A stretch of 64,000 bases of DNA, taken from assembly GCA_001644045.1 (NCBI GenBank), contig LUUF01000099.1, positions 1-64,000 on the forward strand, read 5' to 3'. The notes below the pieces were generated by a model. It was not told the origin of the DNA. It searched no databases and was given only the letters and a program-made list of their open reading frames with translations. Position numbers and translations under genes: made by a program. This stretch comes from Methylomonas methanica (GTDB taxonomy: Bacteria; Pseudomonadota; Gammaproteobacteria; Methylococcales; Methylomonadaceae). Positions 35,380 through 44,863 of this stretch are shown one piece after another (position 1 is the first letter of the stretch; every line of letters begins with the position of its first letter).

Positions 35380-37080
35380 TTAAATCTTGAACAAAGGCTC
35401 CAAACCGTCGCCGCTTTCCCTAGCGCCGCCGGCCGCTAATGGTTTAGCGGAAAACGCCTGCCACAGATTCTGACCTTGCCAGTCTTGATGTTGCCCGGAA
35501 TATAGCAGGCGATTCAACGCCAAAATCTCTTCGCGGAGCGCCGCGGAGCAATAGACCGCAATCGCGCCTAAATTCTCCGCGCCGAATTCGGCCTTACCCC
35601 ACTGTAGCAAGGCCTGCTTGGCGGCCTGCGGGTTATTTTCCCAACAGGCGCGTTTCAGCGTCTTTTCCAGCGCGGTTTCCGCCACAAGCTCACCGCGTTT
35701 ACCAGTTGAAGCTTTGGCGGACGGGCGGCGATACCACACGGCGATAGTCAGCAACCAGCCCATCGCCAACGTCGCCGATACCACTTGCCAAAAACGGGTG
35801 TCGCTGCTGCTGGTCACGGTAATCGGCGACGCAGCCACTTGGCTATTTGCCGATTCCTGCGGCGCAGTCGCCGTTACTGGCGGCGAGGATGCTTGCGTAT
35901 CCGTGGCGCTCGCCAAAGCCGTGAGCTTGACGCTAGGCAAGTGCGCGGTTTCCATTTTCTGGGTTTTGGTGTTGAACCAAACTATGTCCAGCGCCGGCAA
36001 GGTGTATTCGCCGGGTTTGGAAGGGATGAAGGCGATTTTTTCCTCGCGTAGCGCGGTCAAGCCGTCGCTTTCCTTGTCTTCCTTCAGCAGCGGTTGATCG
36101 GGATAGGTTTTGATACCATCAATAGCGGTTTTATCGAGCAGTTCCGGTAACTGACCGACCGTGGCGCCTTTCGCGCTTAGTGTGAGAGTGCGGGTCAAGG
36201 GCTCGCCGACTTTGGTTTGCAGGCCGGCGTCGGACCAGGTTTCACTGAGCTTTAACGATTCCGCGCTCAACCAATTCTGACTTTTAAAGCTGGCCGGCAC
36301 CGCTTGCACGTTTAAGGTGATGGCTTTGGAAGCCACCCGGCGGGTTTCCGTGTCGGGCCGGTTGAAGAAACCGTTAAAACGCGGTTGCCGTTGATTGCTA
36401 AGGTATTCGGCGTTCAGGATTAACGGCGCGATGGTAAATATGCCGCTCTGCTGCGGAAAAATCGCATATTTCCGTTCCGTCACCCAATAATCCACGCCCC
36501 TGACCTGGGTAACATAGGTACTGTCCTCGCCCAGCTTTTCGACCAGCGCATCCTTGATCTCCGGCTCGCTGAGGCTGGCCTGGGTAATTTGCACCTTGCG
36601 GAACAACTTCAGCGTGTACAGCACCTGCGACTGCACATAAGGCTGTTCGGGCGTGGCCGCCACTTCCAGAAATATGTCGTCGTTACCCTGCGGAGCGGCG
36701 GTAGTTTCGTTGACCACCAGCTTCAAAGGCTTGCTGCTATCGGCGCCGAAGGCAATCGGTGGAATCAACAGCTCGCCGGCTTGTTTGGCCATCGCCCGCA
36801 CAATCCATTGTTCGCTGCGGCTGCTCTGGCCGTTCACCCAAGACGAGTTACTGCTGCGTTGCTGGCTGAGAATTTCGAAATTTTCCTGCAAGGGCGCGAA
36901 ATCCGGGTTACCGTCCGGTTCGTCGCTGGCGGTGAAGGTAATCTGAAACGATTCGTTAAGGCCGACCGGATTGCGATCGACCGCTACTTGAATCTCCGCC
37001 GCCTGTATCGCGGTAGCCAGCAACATTAACAGGCCAAACAAAATCGGTGCGCAATAATATCTATGCATACAATTGATCAT
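35380..37080 (-). CDS. batD: BatD-family protein of the MoxR/Bat system
   Basis: About 562-566 residues. A signal peptide (FGLLMLLATAIQAAE) leads into a long beta-rich periplasmic part (AEIQVAVDRNPVGLNESFQITFTASDEPDGNPDFAPL, the BatD/oxygen tolerance pattern). One C-terminal transmembrane helix (FWQVVSATLAMGWLLTIAVWYRR) and a cytosolic tail follow. The start codon abuts the cusA-like stop with no gap, so batD is now the last gene of a pump transcript and is 6 kb from the other Bat genes. A second in-frame ATG four codons on is also possible. Confidence 0.9.
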   Translation of the reverse strand: MINCMHRYYCAPILFGLLMLLATAIQAAEIQVAVDRNPVGLNESFQITFTASDEPDGNPDFAPLQENFEILSQQRSSNSSWVNGQSSRSEQWIVRAMAKQAGELLIPPIAFGADSSKPLKLVVNETTAAPQGNDDIFLEVAATPEQPYVQSQVLYTLKLFRKVQITQASLSEPEIKDALVEKLGEDSTYVTQVRGVDYWVTERKYAIFPQQSGIFTIAPLILNAEYLSNQRQPRFNGFFNRPDTETRRVASKAITLNVQAVPASFKSQNWLSAESLKLSETWSDAGLQTKVGEPLTRTLTLSAKGATVGQLPELLDKTAIDGIKTYPDQPLLKEDKESDGLTALREEKIAFIPSKPGEYTLPALDIVWFNTKTQKMETAHLPSVKLTALASATDTQASSPPVTATAPQESANSQVAASPITVTSSSDTRFWQVVSATLAMGWLLTIAVWYRRPSAKASTGKRGELVAETALEKTLKRACWENNPQAAKQALLQWGKAEFGAENLGAIAVYCSAALREEILALNRLLYSGQHQDWQGQNLWQAFSAKPLAAGGARESGDGLEPLFKI

Positions 37081-40000
37081 TTACTTCATCGAAAAAGGTT
37101 TATGTTCATCAGGGCGGTCATCGAACCAGCCGTATAACACCGGCAATACTACCAGCGTCAGCAGCGTCGAACTGATCAAACCGCCGATCACCACGATAGC
37201 CAGAGGCTTTTGCACTTCGGAACCGGGGCCGATGGCGAACAAAAACGGCACCAGACCCAGCAAGGCGACCGTGGCGGTCATCATCACCGGCCGGAAGCGC
37301 TGTTCGCACCCGCGCCGTATCGCATACTCCAGGCTCAGACCGCTTTCGCGCTGCGAACGGATATACGATACCAATACCACGCCGTTCAGCACCGCTATGC
37401 CCCACAGGGCGATGAAACCCACAGAAGCCGGTACCGACAGGTATTCGCCGCTGAGAAACAGCGTGATGATGCCGCCAATCGACGCAAACGGCAGCACCAG
37501 AATAATCAACGCGGCGAAGCGCAGCGATTTAAACAACATAAACAGCAAAAAGAAAATCGCCGCGATGGTGACCGGAATAATCATCTGCAAATGCCCCAAG
37601 GCCCGCTCCATATTCTGGAATTGGCCGCCCCATTGCAGATAATAGCCTTCCGGCAATTGCACCTTGTCGGCGACGGCTTTTTGCAGCTCGGCGACGAAGC
37701 CGCCCAAATCCCGGTCGCGCACGTTAATCCCCACCACGATGCGGCGCTTGCCCATCTCCCGGCTGATCAGGGCCGGACCGTCGTTTAGCGTAATTTTGGT
37801 CACGTCGCCCAGCGGCACGCGCGCGCCGTTCGCGGACGTCAGCATCAACGCATCGATGGAGCCGATATTATTCCGAAATTGCTCCGGCAGGCGCACCGCC
37901 GCCGAGAAGCGCCGCTCGCCCTGATAAATTTCGGTCGCTACCTTGCCGGCTATCGCGGTTTCGATCACATCGTGAATATCGGATGCGTTCAAGCCATGGC
38001 GGGCGATAGCTTGCCTATCGACGGTGATATTCAGATATTGCTGACCGGTCAGGCGTTCGACGCGAATATCGCGGGCGCCGTTAACGTCGTTGGCGACGCC
38101 GGCAATCGTGTCCGCCAGCCGCTTCAGTGCGGCCAGATCGTCGCCGAACACTTTCACCGCCACGTCGGAACGCACGCCGGTCACCATCTCGTCCACCCGG
38201 TCGGAAATCGGTTGCGCCATCACCACCTGCATGCCGGGCAGGTTTTCGATGAGTTTCGTGCTCATCGCATCGGCGATGTCATCTTGATTCCAGCCTTTCG
38301 GCCATTCTTCCCGAGGTTTCAACGTGACGATAGGCGTGGACTCGTTTTGCGCTTGCGGGTCGGCCGGGCTTTCGCCGCGCCCTACGCCACTGACCACGGT
38401 TTTCACACCGGGGATTTCCATCACCATCTTCATCGCCTGCATTTCCACGTTAATGCTTTCCTCCAGGGAAATATTCGGCATCCGGTTAATCCCCGGCACA
38501 ATAGAGCCTTCCTTCATCTCAGGAATGAAGGACGTGCCCAGCAAAGGCAGCAAAGCCAGTGTGGCGGCAAACACGCCGACCGCGCCGCCCACCACTTTCA
38601 GCCGATTAGCCATCGCCCAATCCAGCATGCGCAGATAAATCCGCTTGATGAAGGCGATCAGCCGGGTGTCGTGTTCGCCGTCGTGTCCCTCCAGTAAAAA
38701 GGCGCACAGTACCGGCGACAAGGTCAGCGATACTATCAGCGAAATCAGCAACGCAATCGCGATGGTATACGCCAACGGCGCGAACATCTTGCCCTCCATG
38801 CCTTGCAGGGTCATCAACGGCAAAAATACCAACACGATGATACCGACGCCGAACAACACCGGCGTGGCTACTTCCTGGGCGGCGGTCATCACCACTTTCA
38901 CCCGGCTGGTTGCGCGACCCTTGCGCTCGCCGAGCAAACGAAACGCGTTTTCCACCACTACCACCGAGCCGTCCACCATCAAACCGATCGCAATCGCCAA
39001 GCCGCCCAGCGACATCAAATTAGCGGAAAGCCCAAGCTGATTCATCGCAATAAACGTAACCAGGGGCGTGACGATCAAGGTGCTGACCACGATCAAACTG
39101 GAACGCACATCGCCCAAAAACAGGAACAATACGATCACCACCAGCACGACGCCTTCCAGCAGAACTTTGGTCACGGTATGCAAGGCGGCATCGACCAGAT
39201 CGCTGCGGTCGTAATAGGCAACGATTTTCAGATCGTTGGGCAGCATGCCCTTGGCGTTGATTTCCGCGACCCGCTCCTTGATGCGACCGACCACTTCCTT
39301 GGCATTGCCGCCGCGCAGCATCATGACCACGCCGCCGACCGCTTCGGTGTAGCCGTCCTTCAGGACCGCGCCTACCCGGACTTCGTGGCCGATTTTTATT
39401 TCGGCGACATCGTGCATATGCACCGGCACGGCGTTTTCTTCCTTCAAGACGATATTGCCGATGTCCTTGACTTCGTTGATCAAACCGACGCCGCGAATCA
39501 AATATTGCTCGGCATAATGCGGCAGCACCCCGCCGCCGCTGTTGGCGTTATTTCTGGCCAGCGCCTCGAATACCTCGTTCAGGGAAATACGATAGTGGTG
39601 CAGGCGATTGGGATTGACCAAGACCTGGTATTGCTTGACATAGCCGCCTTGGGAATTGATTTCCGCGACGCCGGGAATCCCGCGCAGCAGCGGCCTGACC
39701 ACCCAATCCTGCGCTTCGCGGCGTTGCTGCAATTCTTCCTGGGTCAAGGCCCGCCGGCCATCGTCGTCGCGTTCCAGGGTATATTGATAGACCTCGCCCA
39801 AGCCGGTGGAAACCGGCCCCAGCACCGGATTGACGCCTTCAGGCATCTGCTGTTTCACCTCTATCAAGCGTTCCATCACCAATTGCCGGGCGAAATACAC
39901 CTCGGTGCTATCGGTGAAAATCAAGGTAATCAAGGACAGGCCGTTTTTGTTCAAGGAGCGCATTTCTTCCAGGCCCGGCAGGCCGGCCATGGCTATTTCC

Positions 40001-40206
40001 AAGGGCACGGTGACCAGCCGTTCGACTTCGTCCGGCGAGCGGCCGGTGGCTTCCGTGGCGATTTGTACCTGGATATTGGTGACGTCGGGGAACGCATCCA
40101 CCGACAACTGCTGCACGGCGCGCACGCCGAATAGCGTAATCGCCACCGCCAGCACCGCCACCAGAATCCGTTGCTGCAACGCGGCTGCTATCAGGCTATT
40201 GATCAT
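37081..40206 (-). CDS. Heavy-metal-efflux RND pump, CzcA/CusA family
   Basis: 1041-residue inner-membrane RND transporter with the usual two repeats and 12 membrane segments. The TM4 segment AIAIGLMVDGSVVVVENAFR, with Asp and Glu, is the proton-relay signature of the heavy-metal subfamily. N-terminal family text (VDAFPDVTNIQVQIATEATGRSPDEVERLVTVPLE) is clear. The cation is not deducible; the TM4 motif does not exactly match the Cus or Czc forms I remember. It pairs with the adaptor gene 3 bases upstream. No outer-membrane channel gene is in the window. Confidence 0.93.
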   Translation of the reverse strand: MINSLIAAALQQRILVAVLAVAITLFGVRAVQQLSVDAFPDVTNIQVQIATEATGRSPDEVERLVTVPLEIAMAGLPGLEEMRSLNKNGLSLITLIFTDSTEVYFARQLVMERLIEVKQQMPEGVNPVLGPVSTGLGEVYQYTLERDDDGRRALTQEELQQRREAQDWVVRPLLRGIPGVAEINSQGGYVKQYQVLVNPNRLHHYRISLNEVFEALARNNANSGGGVLPHYAEQYLIRGVGLINEVKDIGNIVLKEENAVPVHMHDVAEIKIGHEVRVGAVLKDGYTEAVGGVVMMLRGGNAKEVVGRIKERVAEINAKGMLPNDLKIVAYYDRSDLVDAALHTVTKVLLEGVVLVVIVLFLFLGDVRSSLIVVSTLIVTPLVTFIAMNQLGLSANLMSLGGLAIAIGLMVDGSVVVVENAFRLLGERKGRATSRVKVVMTAAQEVATPVLFGVGIIVLVFLPLMTLQGMEGKMFAPLAYTIAIALLISLIVSLTLSPVLCAFLLEGHDGEHDTRLIAFIKRIYLRMLDWAMANRLKVVGGAVGVFAATLALLPLLGTSFIPEMKEGSIVPGINRMPNISLEESINVEMQAMKMVMEIPGVKTVVSGVGRGESPADPQAQNESTPIVTLKPREEWPKGWNQDDIADAMSTKLIENLPGMQVVMAQPISDRVDEMVTGVRSDVAVKVFGDDLAALKRLADTIAGVANDVNGARDIRVERLTGQQYLNITVDRQAIARHGLNASDIHDVIETAIAGKVATEIYQGERRFSAAVRLPEQFRNNIGSIDALMLTSANGARVPLGDVTKITLNDGPALISREMGKRRIVVGINVRDRDLGGFVAELQKAVADKVQLPEGYYLQWGGQFQNMERALGHLQMIIPVTIAAIFFLLFMLFKSLRFAALIILVLPFASIGGIITLFLSGEYLSVPASVGFIALWGIAVLNGVVLVSYIRSQRESGLSLEYAIRRGCEQRFRPVMMTATVALLGLVPFLFAIGPGSEVQKPLAIVVIGGLISSTLLTLVVLPVLYGWFDDRPDEHKPFSMK

Positions 40207-40209
40207 CGC

Positions 40210-41346
40210 TTACTCCAAAATACTGCGCAGGCGTTCGTTGTTCAGATGAAACGCGCCGCCCACGACGATCTTCTCGCCGGCTTTCAAACCTTCCAACAGC
40301 GGCCGTTTCTGAGCTTCTTCGCGGCCCAAGCGCACCGGGCGCAACTCAAAGCGCGCGGAGGCGGTTTCCACAAACACGAAATCCCTATCATTTTCCCTGA
40401 CCACCGCCTGGCTGGGCACGATCAAGGTTTGCGAACCGGGCTTGCTGATTTTCAGCGTCGCCAGCATTTGCGGCTTGAATAATCTTTGCGGATTGGCCAA
40501 GGCCATCCGCACCGTCACCGTGCGGGTGTCGGCATCCACCATATCGGCGACATAAATCAGCTTGCCGCTGACTTCCTGGCCCGGCAACGCCGGCACCTCA
40601 GCCAGGGCCTTATCGCCTTGCCGCGCCCAATGCGCTTGTTGTTCGGGGATTTCCGCAACCAGCCATAGTTGCGACAGATCCGCGACGGTATACAAGCTGT
40701 CCGCCGGCTGCACCACCTGGCCGATGGCGACGTTACGCTCGATCACCACGCCGTCGATACTGGCGGTAACCGGCGAGAAAGAGTGAATGCTGCGCTGCTT
40801 ATCCAGGCGTTTCAAATCGCCTTCGCTCATGCCCATCACTCGTAACTGATCGCTGGCCGCGCGCAAATCCACGTCCGCCTCGGTCAATACGCTCTGCCGC
40901 TCCTGAAATTCGGCCTCCGCGATCACGCCGCTTTCCAGCAAGCGTTCGGCGCGTTTCACGGTAATCCGGCGTAAGTTGACTTGCGAGGCCGCTTTTAAAT
41001 AATCCGACTGGGCCTTACCCAACTCGGTGCTATTCAATAGCGCCAGCCGTTCGCCCTTTTTTACCGCTTGGCCGAGCATCGCATTGATTTCGGTAATCCG
41101 TCCGGTGACCGAAGCGCCGATCCGCGCCACCCGCGCCTGATCCAGTTCCACCCGAGCCGACAGATTCAAGGATTCGCCGACTTCGCCGGGCTTGACCTCG
41201 GCGATGCTCAACAGCTTTAACAAGGCGGGGGAGGCTTCCAGCAACGGTTTATGATCCGCGCCGATGGAGGGAAAGGCAAAACTCAGCAAAAATAGCGCTG
41301 CCATCAACGGCGTGGAGCGGAATGTGGTCTGGAGCTTGAGTTTCAT
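40210..41346 (-). CDS. RND efflux periplasmic adaptor, CusB/CzcB-like
   Basis: 378-residue membrane-fusion protein. It has a signal peptide (PLMAALFLLSFAFPSIGA), a barrel-sandwich/lipoyl half (GASVTGRITEINAMLGQAVKKGERLALLNS), a helical hairpin (about 140-215), the second half VTASIDGVVIERNVAIGQVV and a C-terminal membrane-proximal domain. AAAGGA precedes the ATG at 41346, which is preferred over the frame start at 41382. It sits 3 bases before the pump gene. Confidence 0.9.
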   Translation of the reverse strand: MKLKLQTTFRSTPLMAALFLLSFAFPSIGADHKPLLEASPALLKLLSIAEVKPGEVGESLNLSARVELDQARVARIGASVTGRITEINAMLGQAVKKGERLALLNSTELGKAQSDYLKAASQVNLRRITVKRAERLLESGVIAEAEFQERQSVLTEADVDLRAASDQLRVMGMSEGDLKRLDKQRSIHSFSPVTASIDGVVIERNVAIGQVVQPADSLYTVADLSQLWLVAEIPEQQAHWARQGDKALAEVPALPGQEVSGKLIYVADMVDADTRTVTVRMALANPQRLFKPQMLATLKISKPGSQTLIVPSQAVVRENDRDFVFVETASARFELRPVRLGREEAQKRPLLEGLKAGEKIVVGGAFHLNNERLRSILE

Positions 41347-41394
41347 GTTATTTCCTTTAAGCAGAATATTCTTTTCAAACAATTACCTAAACTC

Positions 41395-41558
41395 AGCAAG
41401 AGTCTTCATCTAGCACCCAAAACATCGTCATTCCGAGGATGCCGGAGCCGTTAGACCACGCAGCGAATCCAAGCTTCATGGATGATTCGAAGTCTACCAT
41501 CCATGGCGAAGGATATCGGCTTCCCTGCTGGTATGACGCTTGGTTGAAGACTCTTGCT
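41395..41558. repeat. 164-bp element with 14-bp terminal inverted repeats (MITE-like)
   Basis: AGCAAGAGTCTTCA at 41395-41408 is repeated as its exact complement at 41545-41558. An inner pair (CGTCATTCC / GGTATGACG, one mismatch) and a central hairpin (CATGGATG/CATCCATG) add to the symmetry. No coding frame and no clear target duplication were seen. It fills most of the 324-base gap between the adaptor gene and the CorC-like gene. It could be a small non-autonomous mobile element or a REP-like repeat. Confidence 0.5.
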
Positions 41559-41670
41559 AATCAAGAGCAATTAACTAACAACGGACTATGACCGATGCAG
41601 ACAGCGTTTCCGGATAGTCTGGCTGGCGCCGATTGCGCTTTAGCGCCGACCAGCGCAACGTAGCGAAGAG

Positions 41671-42969
41671 CTAAATAGCCGCCTCGGCCGGCTTTTGGCT
41701 GACCAAGACCTTGTCGATGCGGGTGCCGTCAATATCGACGATCTCGAAACGCCAGTGCCGAAATTCGAAGTTATCCGTTACTTGGGGAATCTTTTCCAGG
41801 TAAAACAGGATGAAGCCGCCGACGGTGTGATAGGCATTGTCGGCCTCGCCGGGTAAATTGCCGTCCATACCAATCACCGATTTCAAACGCTGAATCGACA
41901 GGCCCCCATCCACCAACCACGAGCCGTCGGCGCGTTGCACCACATCGACGTCCAGATTGGTGCGGCTGGGCAGATGGCCGACAATGGCTTTCAGTACGTC
42001 GCTGAGCGTCACCAAACCCTCGATATCGCCGTATTCGTCGACGACCAACGCCAGATCGGCCCGCTTTTCCTGAAAGAACGCCAGCAACTGGCTCAAGGTC
42101 ATCGCTTCCGGCACATACAGCGGCGCATGCAGGATCGGCACTATATCCAAGGCTGCGCCGGTCATCGCCAACTTCAGCAGATCACTGCGTTGCAATATTC
42201 CTACCACATTTTCCAGACCGTCCCGGCAGATCACCGCCCGGGCATAAGGACAGTCGGCGATTTTCTCGCGCACCGCCGCTTCGGCGTCGCTCAAATCGAT
42301 GGCATATATTTGCTGTCTCGGCGTCATCGCCGCGCCGAGCAGTTGTTCGTCCAGTTGCAAGACATTGCCGACCAAATGGCTTTCGCTGGCGTGAAACACG
42401 CCGGATTCCGCACCGATTTCCATCAACAATTTGATTTCTTCGTTGGTGACAGTGGTCTGCGGCGGCCGATGCGCGCCGAAAAGCCAAAGTATTAGAGTAC
42501 TGGAGGACGACAACAGCCAAACCAAGGGACTGGTTATCTGCGACAGCGTCTGCATGGGCCGGGCGATGATTAGCGCGATGCGTTCCGGATGCAGCAAGGC
42601 CAGACGCTTGGGCACCAGTTCGCCGACCACTACCGAGCAATAGGTAATCAGAAACACCGTGGCGATCAGCGCAATACTCTGGGCATAAGGTGCCAGCAGG
42701 GGGACGTTCAGAAGTTGCCGATACAAGGGCTCGGTCAACGCGTCCTCGCCCAGCGCGCCGCTGAGAATGCCGACCGAGGTAATGCCGACTTGTACCGTGG
42801 ACAAAAACCGCGACGGATCCTTGTGCAGCTTCAGCGCGGTGCGCGCGCCCGCGCGTTTTTCGCCGGCCAGTTTCTGCAAGCGGGCCAGCCCGGACGAGAC
42901 CAGCGACATTTCCGACATCGCGAACACGCCGTTGATCAAGATCAAAATCAGTATCAGACCAATATCCAT
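41671..42969 (-). CDS. CNNM/CorC-family membrane protein with CBS domains
   Basis: 432 residues. An N-terminal CNNM/DUF21 membrane domain with about four segments (MDIGLILILILINGVFAMSEM) comes first. A CBS pair (about 205-330: MTPRQQIYAIDLSD, VVDEYGDIEGLVTLSDVL) and a C-terminal CorC/HlyC domain (WLVDGGLSIQRLKSVIG, HTVGGFILFYLEKIP) follow. The family is linked to Mg2+/Co2+ efflux and was once annotated as hemolysin. It lies between batB and the RND adaptor on the same strand and may be co-transcribed with the pump, although a repeat element lies between them. Confidence 0.88.
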   Translation of the reverse strand: MDIGLILILILINGVFAMSEMSLVSSGLARLQKLAGEKRAGARTALKLHKDPSRFLSTVQVGITSVGILSGALGEDALTEPLYRQLLNVPLLAPYAQSIALIATVFLITYCSVVVGELVPKRLALLHPERIALIIARPMQTLSQITSPLVWLLSSSSTLILWLFGAHRPPQTTVTNEEIKLLMEIGAESGVFHASESHLVGNVLQLDEQLLGAAMTPRQQIYAIDLSDAEAAVREKIADCPYARAVICRDGLENVVGILQRSDLLKLAMTGAALDIVPILHAPLYVPEAMTLSQLLAFFQEKRADLALVVDEYGDIEGLVTLSDVLKAIVGHLPSRTNLDVDVVQRADGSWLVDGGLSIQRLKSVIGMDGNLPGEADNAYHTVGGFILFYLEKIPQVTDNFEFRHWRFEIVDIDGTRIDKVLVSQKPAEAAI

Positions 42970-43072
42970 CGTCTCATCGCATCGAAAGTTAAAAGAATGT
43001 CGAACTTACAGTGCCGGGTTAATAATCAAGGCTAAGCCACCCTGGATTTTCAGTCTTTATTCATACCGGGAT

Positions 43073-44863
43073 TTACCATGCCGGACCGGACTGGTTTCCT
43101 CGATTGCGCTGACCATATTGATATTTGAATTTACGCTTCAACAAACCGGTCGGCTCGTCGGGTATGCGCTTCAATAATTGCTCGTTGGCACGCTGAGTTT
43201 CGTTTTTTTCCGTGGCTTGCGCGGCTTTTTCCGTCTCGGAGAGCTCTTGCTTGGGCGGTTGCGGCTGAGCTTGCTGTTTGGCGTCGGCTTCGGATTGTCG
43301 TTTGTCGTCCGCCGCTTTGTTCTGCTCTGCGTCCTGCTTAGCCTCGGTTTGTTGCTTGTCTTGCGGCTTTTGCTCCTGCTGCGAATCCTTATCGGCTTGC
43401 TCGGACTTGCCGTCCTGCTGTTGCTGTTTTTGCTGTTGATCGGACGACTGCTGCTGGTCTTTGTCTTGCTGGTCTGGTTGATTGTTGTCCTGCGGCTTTT
43501 GTTCCTGTTCCTTCAGCTTCTTCTCGACAAGTTCCTTGTTGTATTTTGCATCCTGGTGGTTAGGATCGAGTTGCAGAGCCTGCTGATAAGCTTGCACGGC
43601 TTCCTGCAACTGGCCGGCCTGAGCCAGCGCATTGCCGCGATTGTAATGGCCTTCCGCAGTTTGAGTGTTTTTCAAGGTCTCGGCGGCTTCTTTATATTGA
43701 CCGGCCTTGTATTGCGCGGCGGCGCGCCAATCCGGATTATTGAACTGCTCGGCGGCTTGTTGATATTGCTGCTGCTCGAAAGCCTGCTTGGCGCGTTGAT
43801 CCGGCGTTTGCCACAGTTTCTGCCAATCCAGCGCGTAGCTATTCTTCGGCAACGGCAATAAACACAGCAAGGCCAATAACAAACCTTTTCTAAATTGCAA
43901 AGCCGCCCACGGTAACACCAGCAACAGCAGCCAGGGACCTTTTTCATCCCATTGCTGCAACAACAGATTGCTATCCAGATTTTCGCCTCCGGTATCGGCG
44001 CTGTTAAACAAGCGCCCCAAATTCTCGACATCCGCATCGTTCGCGGTCACAGGCTGATAAATGCCGCGGCCATGCTGGGCCAGCGTGCTCAGCGCGGCTT
44101 CGTCCAGCCTGGCGACCACGATAGAGCCATTACTATCCTTTAAAAACCCGGCACCCTGTAACTGGATAGGCGCGCCTTCCGGCGTACCCACCGCCAATAC
44201 CGAAAGCCGGTAATCGCCCAGCCAATGTTCAGCCTGCTCGGCGACATCACTGTCGACGCCGTCGGTGACCAGCAGAATATGTCCCTTGACCAAGCCGGCC
44301 TGGCGCAACAAGGCCACCGCCGCATTCAACGCCACGCCGGTGTTGCTGCCGGGGCTGGGCATGATGTCGGTGGTCAACGCCGTCAGCTGGCTGTCTATGG
44401 TAGCGGTATCGTTGGTCAACGGTGTGACGGTAAAGGCATCGCCGCCGTAGACAAGCAACGCGGTCTGGCCGTCCTTGCGTTGCTTTAATAAATCGGCGAT
44501 TTTGTAGCGGGCCTTGCTGATCCGGCTGGGTTTGATGTCGGCGGCATCCATGGATTTGGATAAATCCAACGCAATCACCAGCGCGGCGTCGTTTCTAAAG
44601 GCCGGGCCGGGCAAGCGCTGCCAGGTCGGACCGGCCAGCGCGATGATGGTCAACAACGCGGCAAAGCCGGCGCCGAATAAATTGCCGCGCGACTGTTGCA
44701 GCGGCTTGTCTTGCAAAATAAAGGGCAGCAATTCGGCATCGCAGACTTCGCTCCAGTTCCCGCGCCCTTGCCGATGCCGCACCAACAAGATCAAAAACAG
44801 CGCGGCCGGCAATATAGCCAGCAACCACCAGGGCCGCAGGAAATGAAAATCGGCAAAATTCAT
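43073..44863 (-). CDS. batB: BatB-BatC fusion: VWA membrane protein with TPR and charged tail
   Basis: 596 residues. Two N-terminal membrane helices precede a VWA domain with MIDAS motif (DLSKSMD, then VTDGVDSD), and a third helix follows near residue 320. Then come TPR repeats (AEGHYNRGNALAQAGQLQEAVQAYQQALQLDPNH) and a ~120-residue tail made mostly of Gln, Lys, Asp and Glu. This is the BatB plus BatC organisation in one chain. The ATG at 44863 is fixed by its ATGA overlap with the batA stop. Bat proteins act in the envelope with MoxR ATPases; the true substrate is not known. Confidence 0.9.
   Translation of the reverse strand: MNFADFHFLRPWWLLAILPAALFLILLVRHRQGRGNWSEVCDAELLPFILQDKPLQQSRGNLFGAGFAALLTIIALAGPTWQRLPGPAFRNDAALVIALDLSKSMDAADIKPSRISKARYKIADLLKQRKDGQTALLVYGGDAFTVTPLTNDTATIDSQLTALTTDIMPSPGSNTGVALNAAVALLRQAGLVKGHILLVTDGVDSDVAEQAEHWLGDYRLSVLAVGTPEGAPIQLQGAGFLKDSNGSIVVARLDEAALSTLAQHGRGIYQPVTANDADVENLGRLFNSADTGGENLDSNLLLQQWDEKGPWLLLLVLPWAALQFRKGLLLALLCLLPLPKNSYALDWQKLWQTPDQRAKQAFEQQQYQQAAEQFNNPDWRAAAQYKAGQYKEAAETLKNTQTAEGHYNRGNALAQAGQLQEAVQAYQQALQLDPNHQDAKYNKELVEKKLKEQEQKPQDNNQPDQQDKDQQQSSDQQQKQQQQDGKSEQADKDSQQEQKPQDKQQTEAKQDAEQNKAADDKRQSEADAKQQAQPQPPKQELSETEKAAQATEKNETQRANEQLLKRIPDEPTGLLKRKFKYQYGQRNRGNQSGPAW

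Noticed and set aside
38803-40134. 443-codon open frame on the plus strand
   Set aside because: Antisense to the RND pump gene; Gln/His-rich shadow composition and no family match.
43178-43861. 227-codon hydrophobic, Leu-rich frame that looks like a membrane protein
   Set aside because: It is the antisense reading of the Gln/Lys/Asp-rich BatB-BatC tail; CAG and AAG codons read as Leu-type codons on the other strand.
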